From Kiritimatiellia bacterium (lineage in GTDB: Bacteria; Verrucomicrobiota; Kiritimatiellia; RFP12; JAAYLN01), in NCBI GenBank assembly GCA_017458965.1, contig JAFSZJ010000098.1, forward strand, positions 1 through 41,380: a DNA stretch of 41,380 nt, given 5' to 3'. Below the pieces are notes generated by a model. The model did no database searches. It had not been told where the DNA came from and saw nothing but the letters and a program-made list of their open reading frames with translations. Positions 40,067 through 41,380 of this stretch are shown here, piece by piece. Made by a program: the position numbers and the translations under genes. Position 1 is the stretch's first letter. Every line of letters starts with the position of its first letter.

Positions 40067-40888
40067 CTACATGCGGAAGTCGGCCCCCAGATAGATCTTG
40101 CGCGCCTCGGGGTCGTTGACGAGGAAGTCGCTCGACCCCTCGCATAGGACCTTGCCCTCCGATATGAGGTAGGCGCGGTTCACGACCGCGAGGGTCTCGC
40201 GGACGTTGTGGTCGGTTATGATGATGCCAAGCCCCTGGTCGCGCAGCCCGATGACGATCTGCTGGATGTCGTGCACGGCCAGCGGATCGACGCCGCTGAA
40301 CGGCTCGTCGAGCATGAGGATCGACGGACGGCGCACCAGCGCGCGGGCTATCTCGAGCTTGCGGCGTTCGCCGCCGGAGAGCGTGTAGGCCTTCTGCTTG
40401 GCGACATGGGATAGCCGGAGACTGTCAAGAAGCTCCTCGCACCGGGCCTTGCGTCCGGCGCGGTTGAGCGGAAGCGATTCGAGTATCGCCAGCAGGTTCT
40501 CTTCGACGCTGAGCTTGCGGAATACCGACGCCTCCTGGGCCAGATATCCGAGCCCCCTGCGGGCGCGCATATAGACGGGGAGCTTCGTGACGTCCTCGCC
40601 ACGGAAAAGTATCGTGCCTTCATTCGGGCGCACGAGGCCGACGATCATGTAGAAGGAAGTCGTCTTCCCGGCGCCGTTGGGGCCGAGGATACCGACGATT
40701 TCGCCGCAGGAGGCCGAAATCGAAACGCCATTGACCACGGTCCTGCCCTTGTAGCGCTTTACCAGGCCGCTCGCCTCCAGATCCGGCTTGCGCCCGACGA
40801 CCGAACCCGAATCCGGCATGTCCTGTGGCGGCAAAGGCGCCGTCACGCCGTCTGCGGTTTTGTCCCTGATATCGTCCATTCCGTCCAT
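40067..40888 (-). CDS. lptB: LPS export ABC transporter ATP-binding protein
   Basis: 273 residues. Walker A is GPNGAGKTT (Lys75), the signature is TLSGGERRKLEIARAL, and Walker B is ILMLDEPFSGVDPLA. The GERR(K/R) signature and the Q-E-A-S-V-F-R-K-L-S segment are specific to LptB. A ~35-residue N-terminal extension (up to about PDLEAS) precedes the usual start; it may reflect a wrong upstream start, but no better one is seen. It follows lptA by 11 bases. Confidence 0.94.
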   Translation of the reverse strand: MDGMDDIRDKTADGVTAPLPPQDMPDSGSVVGRKPDLEASGLVKRYKGRTVVNGVSISASCGEIVGILGPNGAGKTTSFYMIVGLVRPNEGTILFRGEDVTKLPVYMRARRGLGYLAQEASVFRKLSVEENLLAILESLPLNRAGRKARCEELLDSLRLSHVAKQKAYTLSGGERRKLEIARALVRRPSILMLDEPFSGVDPLAVHDIQQIVIGLRDQGLGIIITDHNVRETLAVVNRAYLISEGKVLCEGSSDFLVNDPEARKIYLGADFRM

Positions 40889-40899
40889 CGCGACGCCGT

Positions 40900-41379
40900 T
40901 TACGGAAGCATCCGCTTATCCTCGCCGTTCTTGTCCTTGCCCTTTGGCTTCGCCGGGTTCGAATCCACAAGCCTGATGCGCGACGGGACGCATTCCATCC
41001 GCTGGTCGTTGAGCCATATCGTGATCTTGCGCCCCCATATCTTGTCATCCTTGCTCGATAGCTGGACGGAGTTGTCCGAGGGGCCGGACATGACGATCTG
41101 TTCGGTCGCCTTGGTGTAGACGGCCTCAGGGCAACGGGCCGTACGGTCGCCGTTGATGAGCACCACATGGCCCAGAGCGCGGATCTGGCGCACGTCGTTT
41201 GTGCCTTCCAGCATCACGAGCACACGATCCGCCGTAAGCGTGTATTCGGCGTCCTCGACGCGGACGTTCTCCTCGAAGAGTATGGCGCTCTCCGCGTAGT
41301 CGTACTCCATGCGGGAGGAGGTGATGTTGGTCTCGGATCTCGGTGCCGCGAAGGCGACGCCACATGCGAAAGCCGCCGC
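40900..41379 (-). CDS. lptA: LptA/OstA-like LPS transport protein (partial, N-terminus off the right edge)
   Basis: The frame runs to the right edge, giving 159 visible residues. Residues near the edge read AFACGVAFAAPRSE, the end of a signal peptide. ITSSRMEYDYAESAILFEENVRVED and TLTADRVLVML are the repeating beta-strand pattern of OstA-like domains, and the C-terminus is a charged tail. It bridges the periplasm in LPS transport, beside lptB. The start codon is outside the window. Confidence 0.85.
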   Translation of the reverse strand, partial: AAAFACGVAFAAPRSETNITSSRMEYDYAESAILFEENVRVEDAEYTLTADRVLVMLEGTNDVRQIRALGHVVLINGDRTARCPEAVYTKATEQIVMSGPSDNSVQLSSKDDKIWGRKITIWLNDQRMECVPSRIRLVDSNPAKPKGKDKNGEDKRMLP

Positions 41380-41380
41380 C

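Overview
The window reads as chromosomal DNA of a GC-rich, Gram-negative, carbohydrate-degrading bacterium. The outer-membrane genes (lnt, lptA/lptB, mlaE), the hpf-hprK-ptsH-ptsI block, the secreted multidomain glycoside hydrolases and the large FAD-oxidoreductase beside glycosidases together suggest the PVC superphylum, perhaps the Kiritimatiellota/Lentisphaerota side. This placement is inference from gene content; no rRNA or other firm taxonomic marker is present. I see no tRNA, rRNA, CRISPR array, transposase, integrase or phage gene.

Layout. (1) 1-9327, minus strand: a carbohydrate-utilisation operon read from right to left. It holds an FAD-dependent oxidoreductase with two nucleotide-binding halves, a GH36 alpha-galactosidase, a mutarotase-like secreted protein, a GH29-like protein, a GH39-like protein and a serine hydrolase cut by the left edge. 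(2) 9430-13909, plus strand: a YejA-YejB-YejE-type peptide ABC importer without its ATPase. (3) 24778-13920, minus strand: a long housekeeping and envelope run of ABC-2 ATPase and permease, an unknown membrane protein, a glycosyltransferase, xseB, a SpoU-type RNA methyltransferase, metK, lnt, a metallophosphoesterase and manC. (4) 24915-26130, plus strand: a small secreted charged protein and nth. (5) A large secreted unknown protein (minus), a GH9 enzyme of 1143 residues (plus), then a PIG-L deacetylase and a NagB-like deaminase (minus). (6) mlaE (plus), a 0.4 kb spacer with a duplicated palindromic element, then lptA-lptB-hpf-hprK-ptsH-ptsI-recN (minus, lptA cut by the right edge).

How the genes work together. 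The glycosidases, oxidoreductase, mutarotase-like protein, GH9 enzyme and amino-sugar pair point to scavenging of complex plant or mucin-type glycans. EI, HPr (with both His and Ser phosphorylation sites) and HPr kinase suggest carbon-state signalling; no sugar-specific EII is in view.

The most unusual feature is non-coding. Several spacers are filled, almost from stop codon to start codon, with short tandem repeats of 7 or 8 bp. The same CCACTYT heptamer family also lies in frame inside two unrelated membrane-protein genes (yejE and lnt), encoding the same heptapeptide. Because 7 is 1 modulo 3, such a repeat encodes one peptide in all three frames, which would make it unusually tolerable in coding DNA. 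Several genes end with a stop codon lying inside or touching a repeat array. A second recurring signal is an extended -10 promoter of the type TGnTATAAT; in three cases a TATAAT lies only 6-7 bases before the start codon, which implies leaderless mRNAs.
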